NCBI RefSeq assembly: GCF_035917275.1
Contig: NZ_CP108508.1
Span: 7,378,001-7,442,000, forward strand
Direction: 5' to 3'
DNA length: 64,000 nucleotides
Source: Streptomyces sp. NBC_01237
Lineage (GTDB): Bacteria > Actinomycetota > Actinomycetes > Streptomycetales > Streptomycetaceae
Shown here: positions 53,972 to 62,798 of the stretch, piece after piece
Numbering within the stretch: the first letter of the stretch is position 1
Layout: every line of letters starts with the position of its first letter
Notes under the pieces: model-generated
What the model saw: the letters and a program-made list of their open reading frames with translations, nothing else
What the model was told of the DNA's origin: nothing
Database searches by the model: none
Made by a program: the position numbers and the translations under genes

Positions 53972-55579
53972 GTGCGCCGAAAAGCGGTTGCCCTGGTGGC
54001 AGTTGCGTTGGTGTCCCTCACCTCGGGCTGCGCGTCGTTGCAGTCCTCGGCGACCGAGGTCGGCGGTGTACGGAAGACCGATGACCGGTCCGTACGCGAC
54101 GGCGGGACACTCACCGTGGCTCTCAACTCCGACCCGGACAAACTGGACCCCACCCTTGCCCAGACCCTCGTGGGCCGCACGGTCTTCGCCGGTATGTGCG
54201 AGAAGCTCTACGACATCGACGCGGACGGCACCGTGGTGCCGCAGCTCGCCGCCGCGCTGCCCGATGTCTCGGCCGACGGCCGCACCGTCACCCTGCGGGT
54301 GCGCCCCGGCCTGACGTTCAGCGACGGAACCCGGCTCGACGCGAAGGCGGTCGTCACCTCGCTGCTGCGCCACCGCGACCTCCCCGGATCGGCGCGCGGT
54401 ACCGAGCTGGCCCCGGTCCGCACGGCGCTGGCCACCGGACCGCTCACCGTCCGCATGGTCCTCGACCACCCCTACGTACCCCTCACCGGTGTGCTCGCCG
54501 ACCGGGCCGGGATGGTGATGTCACCGACCGCGCTCAAGAAGTACGGGAAGGACTTCACCAACCACCCCTCCTGCGTCGGCCCCTTCCGCTTCGTCGAGCG
54601 CGTCGGCGGCGACCGGATCGTGCTCAAGAAGGACCCGCACTACTACGACGCCGGCAAGGTCCACCTGGACGGCGTCGTCTACAAACCCATCCCCGACGGC
54701 AATGTCCGCCTCGCCAACCTGCGCTCCGGCGACCTCCAGATCGGCGACCAGATGGGGCCCGTCGACGTACGGAGCGCGCTGACCGAGCCGAAGCTCCAGC
54801 TGTTCAACTCACCCTCCCTCGGCTACCAGGGCATCGGCCTCAACGTCGGCAATGTGAACGGCCTCGGACAGAAGCCCGGGAAACTCGACACCCCGCTCGC
54901 CAGGGACGTCCGCGTCAGGGAAGCCTTCGAGCTCGCCATCGACCGCGACCTGATCAACAGGGTCGTCTTCCAGGGCATGTACGAACCGGCCTGCGGCCCG
55001 ATCTCCCCGCAGTCCGCCATCGCCCCCGGCATCGAACCGGAGGACTGCCCCCGGCGCGATGTCGCCAAGGCCAGGAAGCTGCTGAAGGACGCCGGGGTGA
55101 AGACCCCGGTCAGGATCGAGCTGAAGACCTCCACCACCCCCGAACAGGGACGCGTCGGCCAGGTCCTCCAGGCCATGGTCAAGGAGGCGGGCTTCGAGCT
55201 GACGCTGCGGCCCACCGAGTACGCCACCATGCTCGCGGAGACCGACGCCGGTGACTACGACGTCTTCACCAGCGGCTGGTCCGGCCGGCTCGACCCGGAC
55301 GGCAACGTCTCCAACTTCCTCAAGACCGCGGGCGCCATGAACGCCTACGGACTCGGTGACCCGGAGATCGACCGGCTGATCGCCCAGGGGCGCACCGTCG
55401 CCGACCCGGCCCGGCGCACCGGGATCTACAACGAACTCACCCGTCGCGTCCAGGACGCCCACGCGATGATCTACCTCTACCGGCAGAAGAACTACGTCGT
55501 CGCCACCAAGGACGTCGCGGGCATCCGCGTCTACGGCGACGGACTGGTCCGGGTCAAGACTGCGGGGTACACCCGATGA
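53972..55579 (+). CDS. Peptide ABC transporter substrate-binding lipoprotein (family 5)
   Basis: A 535-residue lipoprotein; GTG start after GGGAGG, lipobox LTSGC. The SBP_bac_5 fold is clear: GGTLTVALNSDPDKLDPTLA near the mature N-terminus, LRPGLTFSDGT-like RVRPGLTFSDGTRLDA, HPSCVGPFRF, and a C-terminal RRTGIYNELTRRVQDAHAMI. It captures oligopeptides or similar solutes outside the cell. It is the first gene of a five-gene unit with ATGA- and GTGA-type overlaps throughout. The gamma-glutamyltransferase-like gene that follows suggests gamma-glutamyl peptides as cargo, which is inference. Confidence 0.92.
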   Translation: MRRKAVALVAVALVSLTSGCASLQSSATEVGGVRKTDDRSVRDGGTLTVALNSDPDKLDPTLAQTLVGRTVFAGMCEKLYDIDADGTVVPQLAAALPDVSADGRTVTLRVRPGLTFSDGTRLDAKAVVTSLLRHRDLPGSARGTELAPVRTALATGPLTVRMVLDHPYVPLTGVLADRAGMVMSPTALKKYGKDFTNHPSCVGPFRFVERVGGDRIVLKKDPHYYDAGKVHLDGVVYKPIPDGNVRLANLRSGDLQIGDQMGPVDVRSALTEPKLQLFNSPSLGYQGIGLNVGNVNGLGQKPGKLDTPLARDVRVREAFELAIDRDLINRVVFQGMYEPACGPISPQSAIAPGIEPEDCPRRDVAKARKLLKDAGVKTPVRIELKTSTTPEQGRVGQVLQAMVKEAGFELTLRPTEYATMLAETDAGDYDVFTSGWSGRLDPDGNVSNFLKTAGAMNAYGLGDPEIDRLIAQGRTVADPARRTGIYNELTRRVQDAHAMIYLYRQKNYVVATKDVAGIRVYGDGLVRVKTAGYTR

Positions 55580-56529
55580 CGAAATACCTGCTGACGCGCC
55601 TGCGGCAGTCCCTCATCACCCTCTTCCTCGTCAGCATCGTGGTCTTCGCCGGAATCCGGGCGCTGCCCGGCGACCCGGCGCTCGCCCTGGCCGGGGAGGA
55701 GCGCAGCCCCGAGGCGCTCGCCGCGATCCGCGAGAGCTACGGACTGAACGACAACGTCGTGGTCCAGTACGGACGGTTCATCGGCCACGCCCTCACCGGA
55801 GACCTCGGCACCTCCTCCCGTACCGGACTCCCGGTCGCCGACGCCATCGCACAGGCCCTGCCCGTCACCCTGGAACTGGCCGCGCTCTCCCTGCTCCTGG
55901 CCATCGTCGTCGGCATCGGCGCCGGAGTCGTCGCCGCCGTACGGCGCGGGAAGCCGGAGGAGTGGGTCGCCAACGCCATCGCGCTGATCGGCCTCTCCAT
56001 CCCGACCTTCTGGCTCGGCATCGTGCTCGTCCTCGGATTCGCCATCGCCGTCCCCGTGTTCGCCGCTTCGGGATACGTCCCCTTCGGCACCGATCCGATC
56101 GACAACCTGCGCCGCATGGTGCTGCCCGCGATCGTGCTCGGCTCAGGGCTCGCCGCGGTCGTGATGCGGCAGACCCGCGCCGCGATGCTCGACTCGCTCT
56201 CCGCCGACTACGTCCGCACCGCCCGCGCCAAGGGTCTGTCCAGGCGCTCCGTCATCGGCGGACACGCGCTGCGCAACTCGCTCGTCACCGTGGTGACCGT
56301 GCTCGGCCTCCAGCTCGGCCATCTGATCTCCGGCGCCGTCGTCACCGAGCAGATCTTCGTCCTGCCCGGCTTCGGCAAGCTCACCATCGACGCCGTCTTC
56401 ACCCGTGACTACGCGACGCTCCAGGCCGTGGTGCTCTGCACCTCCGCCGCGTACATCCTCATCAATCTGCTGGTCGACGTGGTCTATTCGGTCATCGACC
56501 CGCGCATCCGGCTCGGAGGTGCCCGGTGA
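55576..56529 (+). CDS. Peptide ABC transporter permease (DppB type)
   Basis: A 317-residue inner-membrane permease; the ATG overlaps the preceding stop. N-terminal motif LRQSLITLFLVSIVVFAGIR, then RALPGDPALALAGEE and FGTSS-like LGTSSRTGLPVADAI. The EAA loop is DYVRTARAKGLSRRSVIGGH. It forms the channel with the next gene product. Confidence 0.93.
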   Translation: MTKYLLTRLRQSLITLFLVSIVVFAGIRALPGDPALALAGEERSPEALAAIRESYGLNDNVVVQYGRFIGHALTGDLGTSSRTGLPVADAIAQALPVTLELAALSLLLAIVVGIGAGVVAAVRRGKPEEWVANAIALIGLSIPTFWLGIVLVLGFAIAVPVFAASGYVPFGTDPIDNLRRMVLPAIVLGSGLAAVVMRQTRAAMLDSLSADYVRTARAKGLSRRSVIGGHALRNSLVTVVTVLGLQLGHLISGAVVTEQIFVLPGFGKLTIDAVFTRDYATLQAVVLCTSAAYILINLLVDVVYSVIDPRIRLGGAR

Positions 56530-57428
56530 CCACAGCGACCCCAGAGACCTCGGCGCTCCCCACGCCGCCACCGGTCACCGAGCGCAGGAGGCGGGGCGGC
56601 GGCAAACTCCGCGCCCTGCGGCGCAACCGGCTCGCCCTCACCGGCGCGGTCATCGCCGCCGTCTTCATCCTCGCCGCCCTGTTCGCCCCGCTCATCGCCC
56701 CGTACGACCCGGCGCAGCCCGACTTCGGGAACGTACTCGCCGAACCCAGCTGGGCGCACTGGCTGGGCACCGACGACCTCGGCCGCGACCAGCTCTCCCG
56801 CATCGTCCACGGCGCCCGCGCCTCCATGCAGGTCGGCCTGGTCGCCGTGGTGCTGGCCTTCGTCGTCGGCGTACCGCTGGGACTGCTCGGCGGCTACTAC
56901 GGCCGGTTCGCGGACAGTGCGGTGTCACGCCTCACCGACACCATGCTGGCGTTCCCGTTCCTGGTGCTCGCCGTCGGACTCGCCGCGATCCTCGGCCCGT
57001 CGCTGACCAACGCGACCATCGCCATCGGCATCTCCCAGATCCCCGCCGTCATCCGCATCACCCGGGCCGAGACCCTGCGGCTCAAGCATGTGGACTACGT
57101 GGGCGCGGCCATCGTCAACGGCGGCGGCGACGCCACCGTGCTCTTCCGGCACATCCTGCCCAACGCCACCTCCGCCCTGATCGTCCAGGCCACGGTCGGC
57201 ATCCCCGCCGCGATCATCGGTGAGGCGCTGCTGAGCTTCCTCGGCCTCGGCGTCCAGCCGCCCGATCCCTCGCTCGGCGTGATGCTCTCCGGGGCCCAGT
57301 CCTTCCTGGCCCCCGCGCCCTGGCTGGCCGTCTTCCCGGGCCTGGCGATCGTCGCGGCGACCCTCGCCTTCAACCTGCTCGGCGACGGGCTGCGTGACGT
57401 CCTCGACCCCCGTGGAGGGACCCGATGA
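56526..57428 (+). CDS. Peptide ABC transporter permease (DppC type)
   Basis: A 300-residue permease with a GTG start overlapping the previous stop. The polar N-terminus contains RRRGGGKLRALRRNRLALTG before the first helix. DppC signatures are HWLGTDDLGRDQLSRIVHGA, RASMQVGLVAVVLAFVVG and the EAA loop HVDYVGAAIVNGGGDATVLF. The C-terminus has LSFLGLGVQPPDPSLG. Confidence 0.93.
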   Translation: MTTATPETSALPTPPPVTERRRRGGGKLRALRRNRLALTGAVIAAVFILAALFAPLIAPYDPAQPDFGNVLAEPSWAHWLGTDDLGRDQLSRIVHGARASMQVGLVAVVLAFVVGVPLGLLGGYYGRFADSAVSRLTDTMLAFPFLVLAVGLAAILGPSLTNATIAIGISQIPAVIRITRAETLRLKHVDYVGAAIVNGGGDATVLFRHILPNATSALIVQATVGIPAAIIGEALLSFLGLGVQPPDPSLGVMLSGAQSFLAPAPWLAVFPGLAIVAATLAFNLLGDGLRDVLDPRGGTR

Positions 57429-58612
57429 CCGAGACCCTTCCCGAGACCGTACGGAGCCCACAGCCCGGACCCGTCCTGAGCGTGCGCGACCTCTCGGTCT
57501 CCTTCCGCTCCGACACCCGCACCGTGCACGCCGTCGACGGGGTCTCCTACGACCTCGCACCCGGTGAAGTCCTCGCCGTGGTGGGGGAGTCGGGCTGCGG
57601 CAAGTCCGTCACCTCGATGGCGACCATGGGACTGCTCCCGCCCACCGCCCGCGTCGGCGGATCGATCAGGCTCGGCGGGCGCGAACTGGTCGGCGCACCG
57701 GAGAGGGAACTCCAGAGGATCCGCGGCAAGGACATCGCGATGATCTTCCAGGAACCGATGACCTCGCTGAACCCGGTCCTCACCATCGGCCGGCAGATCG
57801 GCGAAGTGCTGCGCCGGCACCAGGGACTGAGCAAGAGGGAGGCCAAGGCGCGCGCCGTGGACCTCCTCGAACTGGTCGGCATCCCCGCCCCGTCCCGCCG
57901 CGTCGACGAATACCCGCACCAGCTGTCCGGCGGCATGCGCCAGCGCGTCATGATCGCCATCGCCGTGGCCTGCGACCCGTCCGTCCTCATCGCCGACGAG
58001 CCGACGACCGCGCTCGACGTCACGGTGCAGGCGGGCATCCTCGAAGTCCTCCAGTCACTGCGCGAACGCCTCGGCACCGCCATCGTCCTGGTCACCCACG
58101 ACCTCGGTGTCGTCGCCGACGCCGCCGACCGGGTGCTCGTGATGTACGCGGGCCGCGCCGTCGAACAGGCCCCGGTCCACGACCTGTTCTCCTCCGGCCG
58201 CCACCCCTACACCCGCGGCCTGCTCGGCGCCGTGCTCCGGCCCGGCGGCGAGGGCAAACGCCGGCTCCCCGAGATCCCCGGCCTCGTGCCGAGCCTCGAC
58301 AGCCAGCCCGACGCCTGCACCTTCACCCCGCGCTGTGCCCGCGCCGACGCCACGTGCACCGGGGGCCGCCCCGGCTTCCGGGCCGTCGGCCCACAGGCCG
58401 GAACGGACGCCGCGCACCGGACGGCCTGCTGGCACCCGTACGCCGCGGGCGAGGCGACCACCACCACTCTCGACGCCGGTGGAGTGACTGCCGCCGAGGC
58501 CGCGGGTGAGGTAACCGTCACCGGGGCCGCGGGAGCGGCGACCGCCGCCGAAGCTGCGGGTGCCGTGACCGCCGCCCATGACGCGCGACCCGACCAGGAG
58601 GCCGGAAAGTGA
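57425..58612 (+). CDS. Peptide ABC transporter ATP-binding protein (DppD type) with repetitive tail
   Basis: A 395-residue ATPase. Walker A is VVGESGCGKSV, the ABC signature LSGGMRQRVMIA, Walker B VLIADEPTTALDV, and the H-loop VLVTHDLGVVADAA. The oligopeptide-type C-terminal region with Cys residues (CTFTPRCARADATC) follows. Unusually, the last approximately 50 residues are a low-complexity Ala/Thr/Val tail with repeats of AAEAAG (VTAAEAAGEVTVTG and TAAEAAGAVTAAHD). This tail lies beyond the normal end of the family and probably arose by slippage. Confidence 0.92.
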   Translation: MTETLPETVRSPQPGPVLSVRDLSVSFRSDTRTVHAVDGVSYDLAPGEVLAVVGESGCGKSVTSMATMGLLPPTARVGGSIRLGGRELVGAPERELQRIRGKDIAMIFQEPMTSLNPVLTIGRQIGEVLRRHQGLSKREAKARAVDLLELVGIPAPSRRVDEYPHQLSGGMRQRVMIAIAVACDPSVLIADEPTTALDVTVQAGILEVLQSLRERLGTAIVLVTHDLGVVADAADRVLVMYAGRAVEQAPVHDLFSSGRHPYTRGLLGAVLRPGGEGKRRLPEIPGLVPSLDSQPDACTFTPRCARADATCTGGRPGFRAVGPQAGTDAAHRTACWHPYAAGEATTTTLDAGGVTAAEAAGEVTVTGAAGAATAAEAAGAVTAAHDARPDQEAGK

Positions 58613-59676
58613 CCACCGCACAGACCGTCCCCGCACCGCGCGAAAGCGGCGGAGCAGGCGAGGACACCCCTCACCCGCACCCCCCGGTGCTGGAGATCAA
58701 CGCCATGGAACGGCACTTCGGGGCCTCCGGCGGCGGCACCGTCCGGGCCGTCGACGGAGTCTCGATCACCATCGGACGCGGCGAGGTCGTCGGCCTCGTC
58801 GGCGAGTCCGGCAGCGGCAAGTCGACCGTCGGCCGCTGCGCCGTACGCCTGGACGAACCCACCGCCGGAACCGTCCACATCAACGGCACGGACATCACCC
58901 ACCTCTCCCGCCGCGCCCTGCGGCCCCTGCGCAAGGACTTCCACCTGGTCTTCCAGGACCCCTCGTCCTCGCTCGACCCGCGCATGACCATCGGCCAGAT
59001 CATCGCCGAACCCATCAGGCTGCACCGCAGGGCACGGGGCGCGGCCGTACGGGAACGGGTCGAGCAACTGCTCGGCCAGGTCGGGCTGCGCCCCGAGCAC
59101 GCCGACCGGCACCCCCACGAGCTGTCCGGCGGGCAGCGCCAGCGCATCTCGATCGCCCGAGCGCTCTCCTGCGACCCCGATCTGCTCGTCGCCGACGAAC
59201 CGACCTCGGCGCTCGACGTGTCCGTCCAGGCATCCGTGCTCAACCTCCTCGCCGACCTTCAGCGCGACCGGGGCTTCGGCTGCCTGTTCATCACCCACGA
59301 CCTGGCCGCCGTCGAATTCCTCGCCGACCGGATCGCCGTGATGTACCTCGGGCAGATCGTCGAACAGGCCCCGACCGCCGAGCTCTTCGCCGCCCCCAAG
59401 CACCCGTACACGCAGGCCCTGCTCTCCGCCGCCCCCGTCCCCGACCCGGTTCTCCAGCGCTCCCGCGAACGCATCGTGCTGCACGGCGAATTGCCCAGCC
59501 CGCTCGACCCGCCGCCCGGCTGCCGCTTCCACACCCGCTGCCCGCTCGCCACCGACCGGTGCTGCACCGAGATCCCCGTACTGCGTGAGATCCCCGGCGG
59601 ACGGCAGGTCTCCTGCCACCTCGTGACCGACGACGGCACCGCACCCGACGCCACCGCACCGGGCGCCACCGCCTGA
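58609..59676 (+). CDS. Peptide ABC transporter ATP-binding protein (DppF type)
   Basis: A 355-residue ATPase pairing with the preceding one. Walker A LVGESGSGKSTVG, the Q-loop region VFQDPSSSLDPRM, signature ELSGGQRQRISIARAL, Walker B LLVADEPTSALDV and FITHDLAAVEFLAD are intact. The C-terminal Cys-rich region is CRFHTRCPLATDRCC. The GTG start overlaps the previous stop. Confidence 0.93.
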   Translation: MTTAQTVPAPRESGGAGEDTPHPHPPVLEINAMERHFGASGGGTVRAVDGVSITIGRGEVVGLVGESGSGKSTVGRCAVRLDEPTAGTVHINGTDITHLSRRALRPLRKDFHLVFQDPSSSLDPRMTIGQIIAEPIRLHRRARGAAVRERVEQLLGQVGLRPEHADRHPHELSGGQRQRISIARALSCDPDLLVADEPTSALDVSVQASVLNLLADLQRDRGFGCLFITHDLAAVEFLADRIAVMYLGQIVEQAPTAELFAAPKHPYTQALLSAAPVPDPVLQRSRERIVLHGELPSPLDPPPGCRFHTRCPLATDRCCTEIPVLREIPGGRQVSCHLVTDDGTAPDATAPGATA

Positions 59677-59773
59677 CATCGGGCACGGACAGCCGGACAG
59701 CCGACCCGCGGTACAGACAGGACGGCCGTACAGCAGGACGGCGCGTACGTACGATCCGCACTGCAGCCTGTAG

Positions 59774-59863
59774 ACCCGAGCACCCCAACGACCCGAGCAC
59801 TCCAGAGCCCCGAGCACCCCAACGACCCGGGCACCCCAACGACCCGAGCACCCCGGGCACCCC
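59774..59863. repeat. 17-bp tandem repeat before the second gamma-glutamyltransferase gene
   Basis: ACCCGAGCACCCCAACG and close variants repeat about five times between the ABC transporter and the next gene, for example at 59774-59790 and 59825-59841. Copy number probably varies between strains. Confidence 0.7.
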
Positions 59864-59912
59864 CGAATCCCGTCCCTCAGAACCTCGCACGTCGCAGCAA
59901 GGAGCCGCATCC

Positions 59913-61754
59913 GTGTTCACCACCCGGCCGACCCTTCAGGGCACCTTCGGCATGGTGTCCTCCACCCACTGGCTCGCCTCGCAGTCCGCGATGGCCGTCC
60001 TGGAGGAGGGCGGCAACGCCTACGACGCGGCCGTCGCCGCCGGGTTCGTCCTGCACGTCGTCGAACCGCACCTCAACGGCCCGGCCGGTGAGGTCCCGAT
60101 GATCCTGGCGCCCAAGGACGGCGCCGTACAGGTGCTGTGCGGCCAGGGCCCCGCCCCCGCGGGTGCCACCGTCGCGCACTACCGCTCCCTCGGCCTCGAC
60201 CTGGTCCCCGGTACCGGACCGCTCGCCGCCGCCGTGCCGGGTGCCTTCGACGCCTGGATGCTGCTGCTGCGCGACCACGGGACCCGGACCGTCGCGGAGG
60301 TCCTGCGCTACGCGATCGGGTACGCCGAGGACGGCCACGCCCCCGTGGAGCGCATCGGCCAGACCGTGGAGACCGTCCGGGAGCTCTTCGAGACCGAGTG
60401 GCGCACCTCCGCCGACGTCTACCTCCCCGGTGGCAGGGCACCCCGGGCCGGCGAGCTGTTCCGCAACCCGGCCCTGGCCGCGACCTGGCGCCGTCTGATA
60501 GCGGAGGCCGAGGAGACCGGCGGCGAGGACCGCACCGCGCAGATCGAGGCCGCCCGCGCGATCTGGCGTACGGGCTTCATCGCCGAGGCGCTGGTCCGCC
60601 AGGCCGCCGTCCCCACCAAGGACACCAGCGGAAACCGCCACACCGGCACCCTCACCGCCGCCGACCTGGCGGGCTGGTCCGCGTCGTACGAGGCGCCGGC
60701 CACGTACGACTGGAACGGCTGGACGCTGGCCAAGGCGGCCGGCTGGAGCCAGGGCCCCGCCTTCCTCCAGCAGCTCGCCCTGCTCCCCGCCGAACTGCCC
60801 GCGTACGGCTCCGCCGACTACGTCCACCTGCTGATCGAGGGCTGCAAGCTCGCGATGGCCGACCGCGAGGCCTGGTACGGCGACGCCACCGACGTACCGC
60901 TCGACGCGCTGCTCTCCGAGCCGTACAACGCCGAGCGCCGCGCCCTGATCAGCGACACCGCGTCGCTGGAGCTGCGCCCCGGCAGCCCCGACGGCCGCAC
61001 CCCGCTCCTGAGCGCGCACGCCCACGCGGTCGCCTCCGGCGAGTCCGGCTTCGACGCCCTGGGCATCCCGACGGCCGGAGTGGGCGAGCCGACCGTTGCC
61101 GGGCACGGCGCGGGCGCCGGTGAGCAGGTGGTCGCCCCGGACGGCGCCACCCGCGGCGACACCTGTCACGTCGACATCGTCGACCGCTGGGGCAACATGG
61201 TCTCGGCCACCCCCAGCGGCGGCTGGCTCCAGTCCAACCCGGTCGTGCCCGAGCTGGGCTTCCCGCTCGGCACCCGGCTCCAGATGGCCTGGCTGGAGGA
61301 GGGACTGCCGAACTCGCTGACCCCCGGCCGCCGCCCCCGCACCACGCTCACCCCGTCCCTCGCGCTGCGCGACGGCGTCCCCGTCATGGCGTTCGGCACG
61401 CCCGGCGGCGACCAGCAGGACCAGTGGCAGGTGCACTTCTTCCTCGCCGTCGCCCTGCGCGCCGAGGTCCGCGGCGGCCTCGACCTCCAGGGCGCCATCG
61501 ACGCCCCGAACTGGCACAACGACAGCTTCCCCGGCTCCTTCTTCCCCCGCGGCATGCACCCGGGAAGCGTCACCGTCGAGGAGGGCATGGACCCGGAGGT
61601 GATCGGGGAACTGCGCCGCCGCGGCCATGACGTCACGGTCGGCAGCGCCTGGTCGGAGGGCCGGATGTGCGCGGTCGCCAGGGACCCGAGGACCGGCATC
61701 CTGTCCGCCGCCGCCAATCCGCGCGGGATGCAGGGATACGCGGTCGGCCGCTGA
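59913..61754 (+). CDS. Gamma-glutamyltransferase family protein, no signal peptide
   Basis: A 613-residue Ntn hydrolase of the GGT family. It begins directly with the mature fold (GMVSSTHWLASQSAMAVLEE, GGNAYDAAVAAGFVLHVVEP). The nucleophile Thr is in TRGDTCHVDIVDRWGNMVSA, and later motifs are PGRRPRTTLTPSLAL and FGTPGGDQQDQWQ. Sequence details (NGPAGEVP in place of the usual GIGGGGF block) place it with the group of non-classical GGT-like acylases. No signal sequence is seen, so it should act in the cytoplasm on imported gamma-glutamyl compounds. It follows the peptide transporter on the same strand after a repeat-filled gap. Confidence 0.88.
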   Translation: MFTTRPTLQGTFGMVSSTHWLASQSAMAVLEEGGNAYDAAVAAGFVLHVVEPHLNGPAGEVPMILAPKDGAVQVLCGQGPAPAGATVAHYRSLGLDLVPGTGPLAAAVPGAFDAWMLLLRDHGTRTVAEVLRYAIGYAEDGHAPVERIGQTVETVRELFETEWRTSADVYLPGGRAPRAGELFRNPALAATWRRLIAEAEETGGEDRTAQIEAARAIWRTGFIAEALVRQAAVPTKDTSGNRHTGTLTAADLAGWSASYEAPATYDWNGWTLAKAAGWSQGPAFLQQLALLPAELPAYGSADYVHLLIEGCKLAMADREAWYGDATDVPLDALLSEPYNAERRALISDTASLELRPGSPDGRTPLLSAHAHAVASGESGFDALGIPTAGVGEPTVAGHGAGAGEQVVAPDGATRGDTCHVDIVDRWGNMVSATPSGGWLQSNPVVPELGFPLGTRLQMAWLEEGLPNSLTPGRRPRTTLTPSLALRDGVPVMAFGTPGGDQQDQWQVHFFLAVALRAEVRGGLDLQGAIDAPNWHNDSFPGSFFPRGMHPGSVTVEEGMDPEVIGELRRRGHDVTVGSAWSEGRMCAVARDPRTGILSAAANPRGMQGYAVGR

Positions 61755-61799
61755 CCGCCCGCCCGAGGAGTCCCCGGCGGAGCGTGCTTAGCTGGAGTC

Positions 61800-62645
61800 A
61801 TGATCGATGACTTTCTGGCCGAGACCGCCGGGGACACCGGGCCGCTGACCGAGGTCGATGCGGCGGTCCGCGCCGCGGCCGCCGCCGAGATCATGCCGAG
61901 GTACCGGCAGCTCGCCGCGCACGAGATCATCGAGAAGAACGGCCCCCACGACCTGGTCACCACCGCCGACCGGCTCGCCGAGGAGCACCTCACCGCCTCC
62001 CTGACCAAGCTGCTGCCCGGTTCGGTCGTCGTCGGCGAGGAGGCGGTCCACGCCGACCCGGCGGTGTACGACGCGCTGGGCGGCGACGCGCCGGTGTGGA
62101 TCGTCGACCCGGTCGACGGCACCCGCCAGTTCGTACGCGGGGAGACGGGCTTCTGCACACTCGTCGCGCTCGCGCACCACGGTGAGCTCCTCGCCTCCTG
62201 GACGTACGCCGCGGCACTGGACGAGATGGCCGTCGCGGTACGCGGCCGGGGAGCCACGCTCAACGGCGTGCCGATACGGTCCGGCTCGCCCGCTCCGGGT
62301 GCCGTCCTGAAGGTGGCGATGTCCCACCCCGACTACACCACCGACGCCCAGAAGCGGGCCCTCCTCGGCCTGCGCACCGACGGCATCGACGCCCGGCCCT
62401 GCGGTTCGGCCGGCCTGGAGTACCTCGCCGTGGCCCGCGGTACGTCGGACGCGGTCGCCTTCAACTGGGAGTACGCCTGGGACCACGCGGCGGGCCTGCT
62501 CCTGGTCACCGAGGCGGGCGGCACGCAGGCCACCCTGTCCGGCGCCCCCTTCCGTATCGCCGGCGGCAACGACCTGCCCTTCACCGCTGCCAGGGACGAG
62601 GCCACCGCGCGGCGCATCCTCGACGCGCTGCGCACGAGCGCCTGA
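61800..62645 (+). CDS. Inositol-monophosphatase-family phosphatase
   Basis: A 281-residue Mg-dependent phosphatase: GEEAVHADPA (metal Glu), WIVDPVDGTRQFVRGETGFC (the DPxDGTxxF motif) and YAWDHAAGLLLVTEAGG (WDxxAG motif) are intact. Substrates of the family include inositol phosphates, histidinol phosphate, PAP and fructose bisphosphate. It lies 45 bases after the GGT-like gene and may be co-transcribed, but a functional link is not evident. Confidence 0.9.
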   Translation: MIDDFLAETAGDTGPLTEVDAAVRAAAAAEIMPRYRQLAAHEIIEKNGPHDLVTTADRLAEEHLTASLTKLLPGSVVVGEEAVHADPAVYDALGGDAPVWIVDPVDGTRQFVRGETGFCTLVALAHHGELLASWTYAAALDEMAVAVRGRGATLNGVPIRSGSPAPGAVLKVAMSHPDYTTDAQKRALLGLRTDGIDARPCGSAGLEYLAVARGTSDAVAFNWEYAWDHAAGLLLVTEAGGTQATLSGAPFRIAGGNDLPFTAARDEATARRILDALRTSA

Positions 62646-62658
62646 GCAGAGGACGGTG

Positions 62659-62690
62659 CCGGTCCGGGGACGAGCAACCGGCCGGACCGG
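62659..62690 (+). terminator. Hairpin after the inositol-monophosphatase gene
   Basis: A 9-bp perfect stem, CCGGTCCGG (62659-62667) with CCGGACCGG (62682-62690), and a 14-base loop, just after the stop. Confidence 0.55.
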
Positions 62691-62798
62691 CCCCGTCGGA
62701 CGGATGCCGGGGCCGATGAGGGGCCACCCCCGGCCCCACTGTCCGAGGGGCCTCATATCCTGGGTTCCTTGCCCATCGGCTGACGAAGGAGTCCGAAG

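Noticed and set aside
51780..59863. Tandem repeats considered as CRISPR-like arrays
   Set aside because: Units are 17 bp, directly adjacent, degenerate and without unique spacers. They are simple slippage repeats.
59877..61628. 583-codon minus-strand frame opposite the second GGT-like gene
   Set aside because: Shadow of a real gene with clear GGT motifs. The composition is Gly/Ala/Val-rich without motifs.
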